A DNA stretch of 64,000 bases from a bacterium (GTDB lineage: Bacteria; Actinomycetota; Acidimicrobiia; Acidimicrobiales; CATQHL01). Positions 43,580-51,861 of the stretch are shown piece after piece. The stretch lies in the NCBI GenBank assembly GCA_026708055.1, contig JAPOVS010000056.1, positions 1 through 64,000 on the forward strand, written 5' to 3'. Under the pieces are notes generated by a model. The model had not been told where the DNA came from. It saw nothing but the letters and a program-made list of their open reading frames with translations, and did no database searches. The first letter of the stretch is position 1, and each line of letters starts with the position of its first letter. Both the position numbers and the translations under genes were made by a program.

Positions 43580-44455
43580 ATGAGCACTTCAGCGCCAATT
43601 CCTTTACCTCCGACTACGCAGGATAGTGCTCGAGAATGGGCTGCAACCCGCCTTCAAGCGATCGAAGACATGCTTGATGCGGATGGACTCACAATCATCT
43701 CGCCGATGCAGGAAGGCGTAGAGCACACCGCCAAGGTCACGATTGAGGCTAGGGAAGAGCGTAGAAACACTCTGTTCGTGATTCTCGACACACCCGGTGG
43801 TGTAGTGGAAGTTGTTGAACGCATCGTGCGGGTCTTGAGAGAGCACTACTCGGAGGTCAAATTCATTATTCCGGACAGAGCGATGTCAGCGGGGACTGTA
43901 TTGGCTATGTCCGGCGATGAGATTATGATGGACTACCATTCTTGCCTTGGCCCCATCGACCCGCAGCTTGTACGGGACGATCGTTTAGTGCCCGCATTGT
44001 CGTATCTGGCTCAGTTCGATACTCTCATTGAGAAGAGCAAGAATGGCGCATTATCTACTGCTGAACTGATACTGCTGGAGAAACTTGATCTAGCAGAACT
44101 CCACCAGTTTGAGCTTCAACGCGATCTTTCTATTGAACTGCTGAAGCTCTGGCTTACGAACTATAAGTTCAAGGATTGGACCGAAACTGAAACTAGAAAG
44201 ATCCCGGTCACCATACAGATGAAGGAGGAGCGCGCCAGTGAAATCGCTCGGCAGCTGAGTGATCACACACGTTGGCTAACGCATGGACGGGGAATCGATA
44301 TGACGGCGCTTCGAAATGAACTCAGACTGAAGATCGACGACTTCGGCGAGAATCCTGAATTGAAGAAAGCTGTCTGGGATTACTTCTGGTTTTTGCGGGA
44401 TCACATGCTTAGGAACGGTATCACCTCGTTCGTTCACACACCTACGTTCTTCTAA
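43580..44455 (+). CDS. ClpP-fold serine proteinase of the SDH/SppA-like class
   Basis: 291 residues. The crotonase/ClpP-fold signature is complete: FVILDTPGG (oxyanion loop, 67-74), IIPDRAMSAGTVLAMSGDEI with the nucleophile Ser103, and a DYHSCLGPIDPQ segment (118-128). This matches the serine dehydrogenase proteinase family (SDH_sah). It has no membrane segment, and a long helical C-terminal part (LILLEKLDLAELHQFELQRDLS). GC content is near half by eye, much lower than the surroundings, so it is probably a recent transfer. Placed among restriction, DUF4143 and TA genes, a defence or toxin role is possible but unproven. Confidence 0.82.
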   Translation: MSTSAPIPLPPTTQDSAREWAATRLQAIEDMLDADGLTIISPMQEGVEHTAKVTIEAREERRNTLFVILDTPGGVVEVVERIVRVLREHYSEVKFIIPDRAMSAGTVLAMSGDEIMMDYHSCLGPIDPQLVRDDRLVPALSYLAQFDTLIEKSKNGALSTAELILLEKLDLAELHQFELQRDLSIELLKLWLTNYKFKDWTETETRKIPVTIQMKEERASEIARQLSDHTRWLTHGRGIDMTALRNELRLKIDDFGENPELKKAVWDYFWFLRDHMLRNGITSFVHTPTFF

Positions 44456-44476
44456 GTCGCGAAAGGACGGACAACA

Positions 44477-44713
44477 ATGGAACAGGAACATCTGAATGAG
44501 ATCATCAATCACAACCCCAACATCGATCGAACGGCTCTTGACCGCAGTCGTCAAGCGGCCAAGCAGCTTGAGGATGTGGGAATCAAGCTGGGTGGTTACC
44601 GTCTAATGCCTGCTCTCGGCGGCGTGATCATCAAGCACTCAGAGTGCCTTAGCGGGCAGCGCACTAGCGGTAACCAGCAGGGGTCATATTCTCAGACATC
44701 GACGAAATTCTGA
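44477..44713 (+). CDS. Small partner protein downstream of the ClpP-fold proteinase
   Basis: 78 residues, 21 nt after the proteinase stop with an AAAGGA site. An N-terminal helix (QEHLNEIINHNPNIDRTALDRSRQAAKQLEDVGI) is followed by a short GGYRLMPALGGVII strand and a polar Ser/Gln-rich tail. GC is low like its partner, so the two moved together. No known family; a substrate adaptor or inhibitor of the proteinase is a reasonable guess. Confidence 0.62.
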   Translation: MEQEHLNEIINHNPNIDRTALDRSRQAAKQLEDVGIKLGGYRLMPALGGVIIKHSECLSGQRTSGNQQGSYSQTSTKF

Positions 44714-44718
44714 CCGGC

Positions 44719-47700
44719 TTAGATCAGCGTCGTGTGGCCGGGTTTTGGCTTCCGTGTGGCTGCCGGGGCCTTCTTGGCCTCGGCCGGTACGGGCAGCACT
44801 TCGGTGGCGGTGAGGTCCTCGACGGTGATCTGCGGGCCGTCGATGATCGCTGCTAGCAGTTCCGACTGCTCGGGCTCCAGTGCTACGAGCGCGGTGAGGG
44901 CGTTGAGGATGTCGAGAAGCTCGATGTCCCACTCGGGACGCCAGCCGTCAGGTGCGATCGACTCCAGCGAGTCCGGGTCGCGGGTACCCGTTGCGGCCCT
45001 CCGGTAGTTGAACCAGGACCTGATGACGTTGGTGCCGGAGACTTCGTAGCCGTACACGTCCGGGGCGACGTTCTCGAACGCCCCGTCGCCGATGCGGAGT
45101 TCGCGCCGCTCAGCGTCGTAGGAGAGCGTACGGTTGCGGGTTCCCTCGCCCGTCTCGTGGCGCAAGCGAGGTCCGTTGTCGAGGCGAACCCGTCCAGCAG
45201 GGCGGCCATCGTCAGTGTCGACGTACCGTTCCCCGAACGTGTGCGCCCAGACGACCCGCCGACCGATCCCGACCGCCATCGACCAGTAGTCGTTGTCGGC
45301 TGTCAGGGGCACTCGCAGGCCCGGCGTGTACGGCGAGACCTCGTTGAGCCAGGCCGTGTAGGCAGGGTGGGCGCACACCCCAGCGATGTAGGCGAGCAAG
45401 TCCTCGGGTGCTATCTCCGTGCCGAGCAGCCCCCCAAGATGGTCGAGCAACTTGGGTGCGACGTTCGCGGTCGTGGCGCCGTTGTCGCGCCAGAGCGGGA
45501 ACGCGCGCCCGCCACGTCCGTGGTAGTGGTGCAAGCCGGGCAGCAAATGGGTGAACGTGACCGCCGGCCCGTTCTCGGGGTGGTCGTCCTGGATGCACGT
45601 CAGGTGGATCTGCCGGTCACTGCGCGCCTCCCATAGAGGCGGGCGGGGCACGTCGAGAACCCGTCTGTCGGCGATGATCCACTGACGGTCGAGTGATCGC
45701 CACGCGAAGCGGACCGGCGTCGGACACGGATTCCTCTCTCCGGAGATTGGGGTGGAGGCGTCGTACGGGCAGCCGGGAAGGTTGGCGTTGAACTTCCGGT
45801 GGATCGTCCTATCGCGGGTCTCCTTGAACAGGGCCTTCCTTCTTTCTTCATCCGCCTCTGAGACGAGTTCGCTCCAGCGTCGGTTGAGGGTTTGCGAATC
45901 CTGGGCGGTGGGCCACCCGCGGTTGGCCAGTACTCCCGGAGTAGACCAGGGAAGCAGGTCGTGAATCGACGGGCAGAAGCGCCAGACATCCTCACCAGCG
46001 GGTTTGAATGGCGCTCGCAATCTCCGAGGGCACCGAGCCCAGCCGAGCGCCCCATTGCCGCCGATGGCGATGGTCTCCAGTTCGGCGAACTTGGCGTTGC
46101 GGGTGCCCGGCGCGACCTCTCTGAACCAGACTGTCGCCGGTGTCTCGTCGGCCTCCGGCGAGCGGACTGCGCAGACGACGCTGATTTCGTGCTGGACACC
46201 TTCGAACATCCGGGTCGGCACGTCCGGCTGGTGGCCCTCGGGAGACAGCGAGACCACCCAGATCTCCGAGCACCGCTGCCGCAGCCAGGCGCGCATCTTC
46301 TGGAACCCGTCGCCGCTCAGCCACGCCGCGGTCGTGACGAAGCACACGACGCCGGGCGACTCCCCGCCGTCGTTGCCCGCGTTCTCGAGGACCTTCCAGG
46401 TCGCCCAGCGCCAGAAGTAGACCAGCAGGTTGGACATGTTGTAGATGTGGGCGGAGACGCCCCAGTCGGAAGGCGGCTTCCAATCGTCGAGGATGGGCGG
46501 CAGATCGGTGTTGGGATTCCCGCTCTCCACCCAGCCGCCGAGTCCCTTCGCTCGCTCCCGGTACGGAGGGTTGCCGATGGCGACCATGACGGGCGTCGTC
46601 GCCTTCAGGTGGTTGGCGGCGCGGCGTTCCCGGCTGATCGGCTCGTAGATCGACCCCAGCCGGACCTCCTCGGTGTAGGGGTCGGCCAGTGTGTCCGCCA
46701 ACAGCACCCGCGGCGCACGATCCACGCCGTGGCGGCGGAAACGCGCTCCGGTGCGGAACTGCGCCACGCTGTACGGCCCGGTCTGCAGCTCGAACCCGAC
46801 GAGCCGCTCAGCAGCGCCCCGCAGCGCACCGGCCACGGCCCCGGCGCCGTCGCGCTCCTCGACGGTGGAGGCGATGCGGTCAATGATCTGGAGCAGGAAC
46901 GTGCCGGTCCCCACGGCCGGATCGATGACCGTCACAGACTCTTCAGCGAATCCCGAGGGCTGGCCGAGTCGCGTTCTGAGCACCTCGTCCACCAGGCGCA
47001 CCATGAACTGCACCAGCTCGGCGGGGGTGTAGTACGAGCCCGATTCCTTGCGCAGGTCGGGGTCGTACTGGGCGAGGAAGTCCTCGTAGAAGTACAGCCA
47101 GTCGCCCGCGTCGTTCAGGAGCGCCGGGTCGGTGGCGGCGAGCAGCGCCAGCAGCGACTCGACGGCGGGCTCGATGGGCCCGATGGCGCTCTCGGCGCAC
47201 AGCACCCGCAGCGCCGTGGGGATCAGGCCCGCCTCGGCGTCCAGCGCCTTGGTCGCCCGCGCCACCCGCTCGGCAGCGCCGGCCCCCGCGGCGGCCGGTC
47301 CCGCCCCAGCGGAGAGTCGGGCCGCGGAGGCGCCGTCCGGAGTTGTGAGGCGGTCATCCTTCCCGGCCGCCTCGCCGGGGCACGCGGCGGCTTCAACATC
47401 CCCGGAGAACTCGGCCCCGGCGTCGCGGTCGGCGTCGGCGGTCAGCGCGGCGCCTGCGGCGCGAGCGGCGATCAACCCGAAGGTGATGGTCTGGGCGTAC
47501 GCATCGGCGAATTCGGCGTCGCTCGCCTCGGGGAACAGCAACGATCGCCAATCCTCGGCCACGGCTTCGAGGCCCTTCGATCCGCCGGACGCGAGGGCGC
47601 CGACGATCTGCTTGCGCAGCACCCGGCAGAGTCGGGCCGTGGTGCGGGCGAGTTCCTGGGCCGTCGCCGGGGCGTGCGCGGCGTCGGCGCAGAACGTGTC

Positions 47701-48189
47701 GATCAGATCAACCAGTTCGCCAGCGTCGATCCTGGCGCTCGTGATTCCCTTGCCCGGCGCGGTCCAGGCAGTCGCTCGGGCCACTTGCTGGTCGTCCTGC
47801 CACAGGATCCAGTCGATCCCGTCGCTGTAGAGCAGGTTCGGTAGGTGCCGCAGTTGCTGCCACTGGTCCAGGTTGTGGCCCGTGAACCCGTCAGGATCGA
47901 CTCCCGCACCGGGTGCCTTGAGTTCGATGTGCCCCATGATGAGCCCACCCCGCATCACGGTGTAGTCGGGCCGGGCGCCCGCAACCGCGCCGGAAATCTC
48001 CCCGGCCAGAACCAGCTTCGGGTGCCCCAGATCCTCCGCGACGGACTCCACCAGAGCCTGGACCGGCGCACGCAGGTGATCTTCCAGAGGCACGCCGTCA
48101 TTCGCGGCCGCTGCGGCAGCGACCTTCGTGCGGAGGTACGCATAGTGGCGCCCAGCGGTCTCGACAGCCGACGGCGTCTGGGAGGTCAT
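44719..48189 (-). CDS. Single-chain restriction-modification enzyme (type IIG/ISP-like)
   Basis: 1156 residues. The N-terminal nuclease domain has RPDYTV and GHIELKAPG (D75, E89, K91; PD-(D/E)XK type). An adenine methyltransferase core follows: SGSYYTPAELVQFMV, motif I DPAVGTGTFLLQI, motif IV IGNPPYRE. The C-terminal 450 residues are a target-recognition domain. It lacks the helicase domain of type ISP proteins, so it resembles type IIG enzymes. The ATG overlaps the stop of the DUF4143 fragment gene. It converges with the proteinase pair, with 5 nt between stops. Confidence 0.88.
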   Translation of the reverse strand: MTSQTPSAVETAGRHYAYLRTKVAAAAAANDGVPLEDHLRAPVQALVESVAEDLGHPKLVLAGEISGAVAGARPDYTVMRGGLIMGHIELKAPGAGVDPDGFTGHNLDQWQQLRHLPNLLYSDGIDWILWQDDQQVARATAWTAPGKGITSARIDAGELVDLIDTFCADAAHAPATAQELARTTARLCRVLRKQIVGALASGGSKGLEAVAEDWRSLLFPEASDAEFADAYAQTITFGLIAARAAGAALTADADRDAGAEFSGDVEAAACPGEAAGKDDRLTTPDGASAARLSAGAGPAAAGAGAAERVARATKALDAEAGLIPTALRVLCAESAIGPIEPAVESLLALLAATDPALLNDAGDWLYFYEDFLAQYDPDLRKESGSYYTPAELVQFMVRLVDEVLRTRLGQPSGFAEESVTVIDPAVGTGTFLLQIIDRIASTVEERDGAGAVAGALRGAAERLVGFELQTGPYSVAQFRTGARFRRHGVDRAPRVLLADTLADPYTEEVRLGSIYEPISRERRAANHLKATTPVMVAIGNPPYRERAKGLGGWVESGNPNTDLPPILDDWKPPSDWGVSAHIYNMSNLLVYFWRWATWKVLENAGNDGGESPGVVCFVTTAAWLSGDGFQKMRAWLRQRCSEIWVVSLSPEGHQPDVPTRMFEGVQHEISVVCAVRSPEADETPATVWFREVAPGTRNAKFAELETIAIGGNGALGWARCPRRLRAPFKPAGEDVWRFCPSIHDLLPWSTPGVLANRGWPTAQDSQTLNRRWSELVSEADEERRKALFKETRDRTIHRKFNANLPGCPYDASTPISGERNPCPTPVRFAWRSLDRQWIIADRRVLDVPRPPLWEARSDRQIHLTCIQDDHPENGPAVTFTHLLPGLHHYHGRGGRAFPLWRDNGATTANVAPKLLDHLGGLLGTEIAPEDLLAYIAGVCAHPAYTAWLNEVSPYTPGLRVPLTADNDYWSMAVGIGRRVVWAHTFGERYVDTDDGRPAGRVRLDNGPRLRHETGEGTRNRTLSYDAERRELRIGDGAFENVAPDVYGYEVSGTNVIRSWFNYRRAATGTRDPDSLESIAPDGWRPEWDIELLDILNALTALVALEPEQSELLAAIIDGPQITVEDLTATEVLPVPAEAKKAPAATRKPKPGHTTLI

Positions 48190-48527
48190 GGCTTCAGGGC
48201 GGTCAGGGGGGCCACGGCTATCCCGTCGTCGGTCTGGTAGCCGTGGCCGAACGCGGTCACGGCGATGAGGCGGGCCGGCAGGCCTCTCAGCGCGGCCACT
48301 GCGAGCGCAGGGTCGGCGAAGTACCGCTCAGCGCTCCTGCGAAGGCGGGGGGACGACCTCAAGTGGGCCGACCAGGCCGGCAGCGGCTCGATCGCGAACA
48401 TGCGGGCCAGTTCGTCCAGGTATGCGTGAATCGTGGAGCGAGCCGGCGGACCGTCGCCTCCGTCGGAGATGTCTGCAAGCAGCGTGGCGATTGTTGCGTT
48501 GGTCGCCTCTTGTCGGACATTCTTCAC
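48186..48527 (-). pseudogene. Internally deleted DUF4143 C-terminal fragment
   Basis: 113 residues from GTG 48527. It aligns with copy 1 from RNEATN...TLADDVSG through LPAWAPHLRS..LRR.EKRYFVDPSLAVAALR, here NEATIATLL-type, LPAWSAHLRSSPRLRR and ERYFADPALAVAALR, then jumps to AVTAFGHGYQTDDGIAVAPLTALKP, which is the very C-terminus. The ATPase part and the D...ExK part are missing. It remains open and coupled (ATGA) to the restriction-modification gene, so it may still be translated. Confidence 0.75.
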
Positions 48528-48596
48528 TTCACTTTACGGGAGTTTTAGACTTCATTTTTCGGGATTTCCGAACTACGTTTTTCGGAGAACTGAGAC
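48528..48596 (-). repeat. Three 23-bp direct repeats upstream of the DUF4143 fragment/RM genes
   Basis: Three units start at 48528, 48551 and 48574, exactly 23 bp apart, with cores TTCACTTTACGGGA, TTCATTTTTCGGGA and TACGTTTTTCGGAG. They directly precede the GTG at 48527 on the minus strand, in an AT-rich stretch, which suits a phased set of regulator sites and a promoter. Confidence 0.6.
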
Positions 48597-48599
48597 TCG

Positions 48600-48741
48600 G
48601 CGGATGTCGCGGAGGCTCGCGATGCCCCACAGGCCGGTGCTGTCGGTAACGGGTGGGCGTAGGTCGACTTTTTGGGTGTTCGCCACCCGAATTTTTGGGG
48701 TATCACGATTCTTTGCGCGTTTCGCCGCGCTCGGCCCCTGA
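48600..48741 (+). other. Second cassette border and scar of a deleted DUF4143 gene
   Basis: On the minus strand the first 60 nt encode PVTDSTGLWGIASLRDI, again the CBS protein's end. From GGTCGACTTTTTGGGTG it repeats the DUF4143 promoter of 41910-41961, up to GGGGTATCACGATTCT. Straight after, TTCGCCGCGCTCGGCCCCTGA gives the FAALGP-stop tail of a DUF4143 gene. Start and stop ends are joined with the whole gene missing. DNA after the stop also matches that after copy 1 (CCGACCGGCGG ... CGTCAGCCCTTGCG). Confidence 0.7.
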
Positions 48742-48779
48742 CTCCGACCGGCGGGGGGCGGGCTCGGGTGGCTGAAGCG

Positions 48780-49160
48780 TCAGCCCTTGCGGCCGATGCG
48801 GGCGCTGAGGACGTCCCGCAGGCTCACGATGCCGATCAGCCCCGTTCCGTCCACCACGGGGAGGTGGCGGAACCCTCCAGAGAGCATCATCTCCGCTGCC
48901 TCCTCGGTGTCGATCTCGGGGGAGCAGGTGATCGGCTCGGGGGACATCCAGCGTTCGATCTGGTCGACGGCCATGTCCCGTGCCTTGCCGGCGGCGCGCA
49001 GCACGTCGCGCTCGGTGAGGATGCCGCTGAGCATGGTGCCGTCCACGACGAGGACCGATCCGATGTGCCGACGCACCATGTGCCGGGCGGCCTCGGCCAT
49101 CGGCGTGGTGCCCGGCAGGGTCACCACCTCGGTGCTCATGACCTCCCGCACCGCGACCAT
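48780..49160 (-). CDS. Tandem CBS-domain protein
   Basis: 126 residues from ATG 49160, one base after the stop of the gene before it (TGACATG). Two CBS repeats: VREVMSTEVVTLPGTTPMAEAARHMVRRHIGSVLVVDG..SGILTERDVLR and a second ending HLPVVDGTGLIGIVSLRDVLSARIG. Stand-alone pairs like this bind adenine nucleotides as energy sensors, or act as DNA/RNA-linked regulators. Copies of its last codons are found at two DUF4143 cassette borders, so its 3' end seems to be the place where such cassettes joined the chromosome. Confidence 0.9.
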   Translation of the reverse strand: MVAVREVMSTEVVTLPGTTPMAEAARHMVRRHIGSVLVVDGTMLSGILTERDVLRAAGKARDMAVDQIERWMSPEPITCSPEIDTEEAAEMMLSGGFRHLPVVDGTGLIGIVSLRDVLSARIGRKG

Positions 49161-49161
49161 G

Positions 49162-49404
49162 TCAGCCCGAGCCGCCGGTCTCGTCGTAGCCGCTGCCGTC
49201 ACCCGGCTGCGAGGGCGTGTCGAGATCCTGGTTGAGGCGCCGCCACAGGGCGCCGGCCCATCCCACCGTGTGGGGCCACTCGCGCCAGAAGGACTGCAGC
49301 GTGGCGGCGTCGATCTCGTCGGCGGCCTCCTCGGGGGTCACCTCCCGCGCCAAGGACTCCAGCAGGCTCATTGCGTCAAGCAGCTTCTCGGACGGGTCGG
49401 ACAT
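49162..49404 (-). CDS. Small acidic hypothetical protein, co-transcribed with the CBS gene
   Basis: 80 residues from ATG 49404 with GGAGG 8 nt before it. Helical and acidic: SEKLLDAMSLLESLAREVTPEEAADEIDAATLQSFWREWPHTVGWAGALWRRLNQD, then a Gly/Ser tail. No motif recognised. One base separates it from the CBS gene, so they form an operon. Confidence 0.6.
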   Translation of the reverse strand: MSDPSEKLLDAMSLLESLAREVTPEEAADEIDAATLQSFWREWPHTVGWAGALWRRLNQDLDTPSQPGDGSGYDETGGSG

Positions 49405-49490
49405 CGCTGGCCTCCTGCCGAGAGTCTGCCACATGAGCCCGTCGGCGGAAACAGCGCGGCGCGCGTGGTCCGGTGCTAGAGTTCAAGGCA

Positions 49491-49547
49491 AGCGGGAGCG
49501 GCGCCGGCGCCCTACGGGGCGGCCGTATTGGCATCGCCGCTCCCGCT
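49491..49547 (-). terminator. Long hairpin between gene clusters
   Basis: AGCGGGAGCGGCG (49491-49503) pairs exactly with CGCCGCTCCCGCT (49535-49547). The 31-nt loop holds a further CGCCC-GGGCG stem, and CAAGG/CCTTG lie outside. It lies 79 nt after the carotenoid-oxygenase stop on the minus strand and before the small acidic gene, so a terminator is likely; a small structured RNA is possible. Confidence 0.5.
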
Positions 49548-49625
49548 CTGACCTTGGGCGTTACTCCAAGGCTGCGGCAACGCTAGTTGTTCGACCAGTC
49601 TTCCGGTACGTGGTCCGGCGGGCGC

Positions 49626-50948
49626 TCAGGCGCCGGCCGGCACCCAGGCGCAGTGGAACCCGTAGGGGACCCGGTTGGGGAGGGTCACCGTAGCGAGCGG
49701 TCCCGAACTGACGGCGTCGGCTGCCAGGATGACCACCTCGCTGCCGTGCCGCTCGGCGTCGTAGACGACGGTCAGCACGTAGCCCTCGTCCTCCTCGGCG
49801 CCGGCGTGGCGCGGCACGAACACCGCCTCGCTGGCGTAGCGGGCCGGTCCGAAGTGATGGTGCTCGCTGGTGTGTGCCACCAGGTCCAGGCGCACGACGC
49901 GGTGCCCGTGGGAGACGCTGCCGGTCTCCTCGTCCACCAGCGTGGTCACGTAGGCGTAGCGGTTGGGGCGCCCGAGGAGCCGCTCGTCGATGCGCGGGAA
50001 GTCGCAGCGCACGTCGAAGAGCGTCTCCTCGCGGACCGAGCCGTCGCCGAGCCCCAGGCTCCAGCGGTGCACCATGGCGGGCACGTCGAAGCGGTTCGAG
50101 GAGGTGCCCCAGAGGGAGTCGTAGCGGCAGGCGTCGAGGGTGATGCGCCCGAACATCTCGCAGGCGTTGACGGTGTGGAACACGTAGCAGGGGTCGATGT
50201 CGAACCACTGCACGTCGCCGCCGGCGCGGGCCATGACGCCGAGGCGGGCGCCGTGATCGGGGTCCCAGCGGTAGGGGAGCCCGCCGTTGGCCGCGGGATC
50301 CCACACCACCGGCAGGTCCATGAACACCACATGGTCGGACGTGACCGCGAAGTCGTGCATCATCACCGGCCGGGGCAGGTCGATCGTGGCGGTTCCGGCG
50401 AGCGTGCCGTCGCTGTCGAAGCGGAGATAGGTGAGCTGCGGTTCGACCTCGGAAGTGGCGAACGCCAGCATCTCGCCGGTGCGCGGGCAGATCTTGGGGT
50501 GAGCGGTGAGGTTGCGCACCGCGCCGCCGAAGTCGACGGGCCCGACGGTCTCCAGGTCGGAGGTGACCTCATACGGGCGGTGGCGCTCCTCGAGGGCCAG
50601 GATGCGCCCACCGTGGACCACCACGTTGGTATTGGCGGGCGAGTGGTCGGGGTCGTCGTGGTCGCCGTTGGACTCCGTCAGGCGGGGCGTGCGCACCCAG
50701 CGGCTGCGGTAGCGCACGGCTCGCCCGCCGCGCAGCAGCAGGCCGTGGAGCATTCCCTCACCCAGGAACCAGTGCGGCGAGTCGCCGCGGGGCGGGTTGG
50801 GGCCGGCATGGATCAGCATGCCGTGCAAGTCGGCCGGGATCCGGCCACGCACCGGCAGGTCGAAACCCTCGGTCTCGTCGGGGAGGGGGCCGTGGTTGCC
50901 CCGCAGCCACCAGGGCTTGCCCGCGTCCCCTGCACTCTTGTCGGCCAC
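49626..50948 (-). CDS. Carotenoid cleavage oxygenase family protein
   Basis: 440 residues from a GTG. The four Fe(II)-binding histidines are seen in LTAHPKI, VMMHDFAVT, YVFHTVNA and the C-terminal YGFHCAW. The RGRIPADLHGMLIHAGPNPP start is typical of the beta-propeller. Such enzymes split a double bond in carotenoids, stilbenes or lignin-like compounds with O2. No signal peptide. Alone on its strand; substrate unknown. Confidence 0.93.
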   Translation of the reverse strand: MADKSAGDAGKPWWLRGNHGPLPDETEGFDLPVRGRIPADLHGMLIHAGPNPPRGDSPHWFLGEGMLHGLLLRGGRAVRYRSRWVRTPRLTESNGDHDDPDHSPANTNVVVHGGRILALEERHRPYEVTSDLETVGPVDFGGAVRNLTAHPKICPRTGEMLAFATSEVEPQLTYLRFDSDGTLAGTATIDLPRPVMMHDFAVTSDHVVFMDLPVVWDPAANGGLPYRWDPDHGARLGVMARAGGDVQWFDIDPCYVFHTVNACEMFGRITLDACRYDSLWGTSSNRFDVPAMVHRWSLGLGDGSVREETLFDVRCDFPRIDERLLGRPNRYAYVTTLVDEETGSVSHGHRVVRLDLVAHTSEHHHFGPARYASEAVFVPRHAGAEEDEGYVLTVVYDAERHGSEVVILAADAVSSGPLATVTLPNRVPYGFHCAWVPAGA

Positions 50949-51119
50949 GATGGCGGGATACTAGCGACGTGCGGTGGGGCGCGCACCGCGCCTCGGCACA
51001 CGCTGTCTCACCCGGCGGGACTGTCCGCCGGGCCCTCGCGTCGGAGATTCCCGCTGCCGCCCGGACGGTCTCCCGTAGGCTCCGACGATGCTCCCTGCAG
51101 GCACCGGAGGGCGGCGCTG

Positions 51120-51839
51120 ATGAGCCCGGCGGAGATCGTCGCCGCGGTGGTGGTGATGGCCGTCGGCGCCGCGGTCCAGGGCAGCGTGGGGTTCGGGATG
51201 AACGTCGTGGCGGCGCCGATCCTGATCCAGATCGACCCCGACCTGGTGCCAGGCCCGCTGCTGGCGGCCTCGCTGGCGAACACGCTGCTCATTGCGCGCC
51301 GGGACCGCTCCGGGATCGACCGGTCGGCGCTGTCGTGGGCGCTCCTCGGGCGCGTGCCGGGGGCGGCGCTCGGAGCCTTCCTGCTCGTGGAGGTCTTCTC
51401 GGAGTGGGGGCTGTCGGTGTTCCTGGCGTCGGTGATCCTGGTGGGCGTGGCGCTGTCGGTCACCCCGGTCCGCCTGCCGCGCGGCCGATCGATCGTCGCC
51501 GTCGGCGGTTTCGTGTCGGGTGTCTCTGGAACCTCGACCGGTGTGGGCGGTCCGCCGCTGGCGCTCACCCTGCAGCACGTGGAGCCCCGCCGGCTGCGCG
51601 GCACGCTGTCGGTCTACTTCCTCCTAGCGGCGTCCCTCTCACTGGTGTTCCTGGCCGCGTGGGGGGAGTTCGGCACGACGCACCTGCTGGCAGTCGCGGT
51701 GCTTGTGCCGGGGCAGATCGTCGGGTATCTGCTGTCCGGGCGGCTCGTGGGGGTGCTCGACCGCGGCTACACGCGTCCCGCACTGCTGGCGATCTCAGTC
51801 GCCGCGGCTCTCAGCCTGCTGATCCGCGCCCTCCTCTGA
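51120..51839 (+). CDS. TSUP/TauE-SafE family membrane transporter
   Basis: 239 residues with seven to eight membrane helices. The N-terminal AVGAAVQGSVGFGMNVVAAPIL and the central GFVSGVSGTSTGVGGPPLALTL are the two family repeats. Members export sulfite, sulfoacetate or other sulfur-containing anions. It is the only gene on its strand between the carotenoid oxygenase and the oxidoreductase, so the substrate cannot be inferred. Confidence 0.88.
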   Translation: MSPAEIVAAVVVMAVGAAVQGSVGFGMNVVAAPILIQIDPDLVPGPLLAASLANTLLIARRDRSGIDRSALSWALLGRVPGAALGAFLLVEVFSEWGLSVFLASVILVGVALSVTPVRLPRGRSIVAVGGFVSGVSGTSTGVGGPPLALTLQHVEPRRLRGTLSVYFLLAASLSLVFLAAWGEFGTTHLLAVAVLVPGQIVGYLLSGRLVGVLDRGYTRPALLAISVAAALSLLIRALL

Positions 51840-51861
51840 ACCGCCCCCGCCGGCGGGCGCG

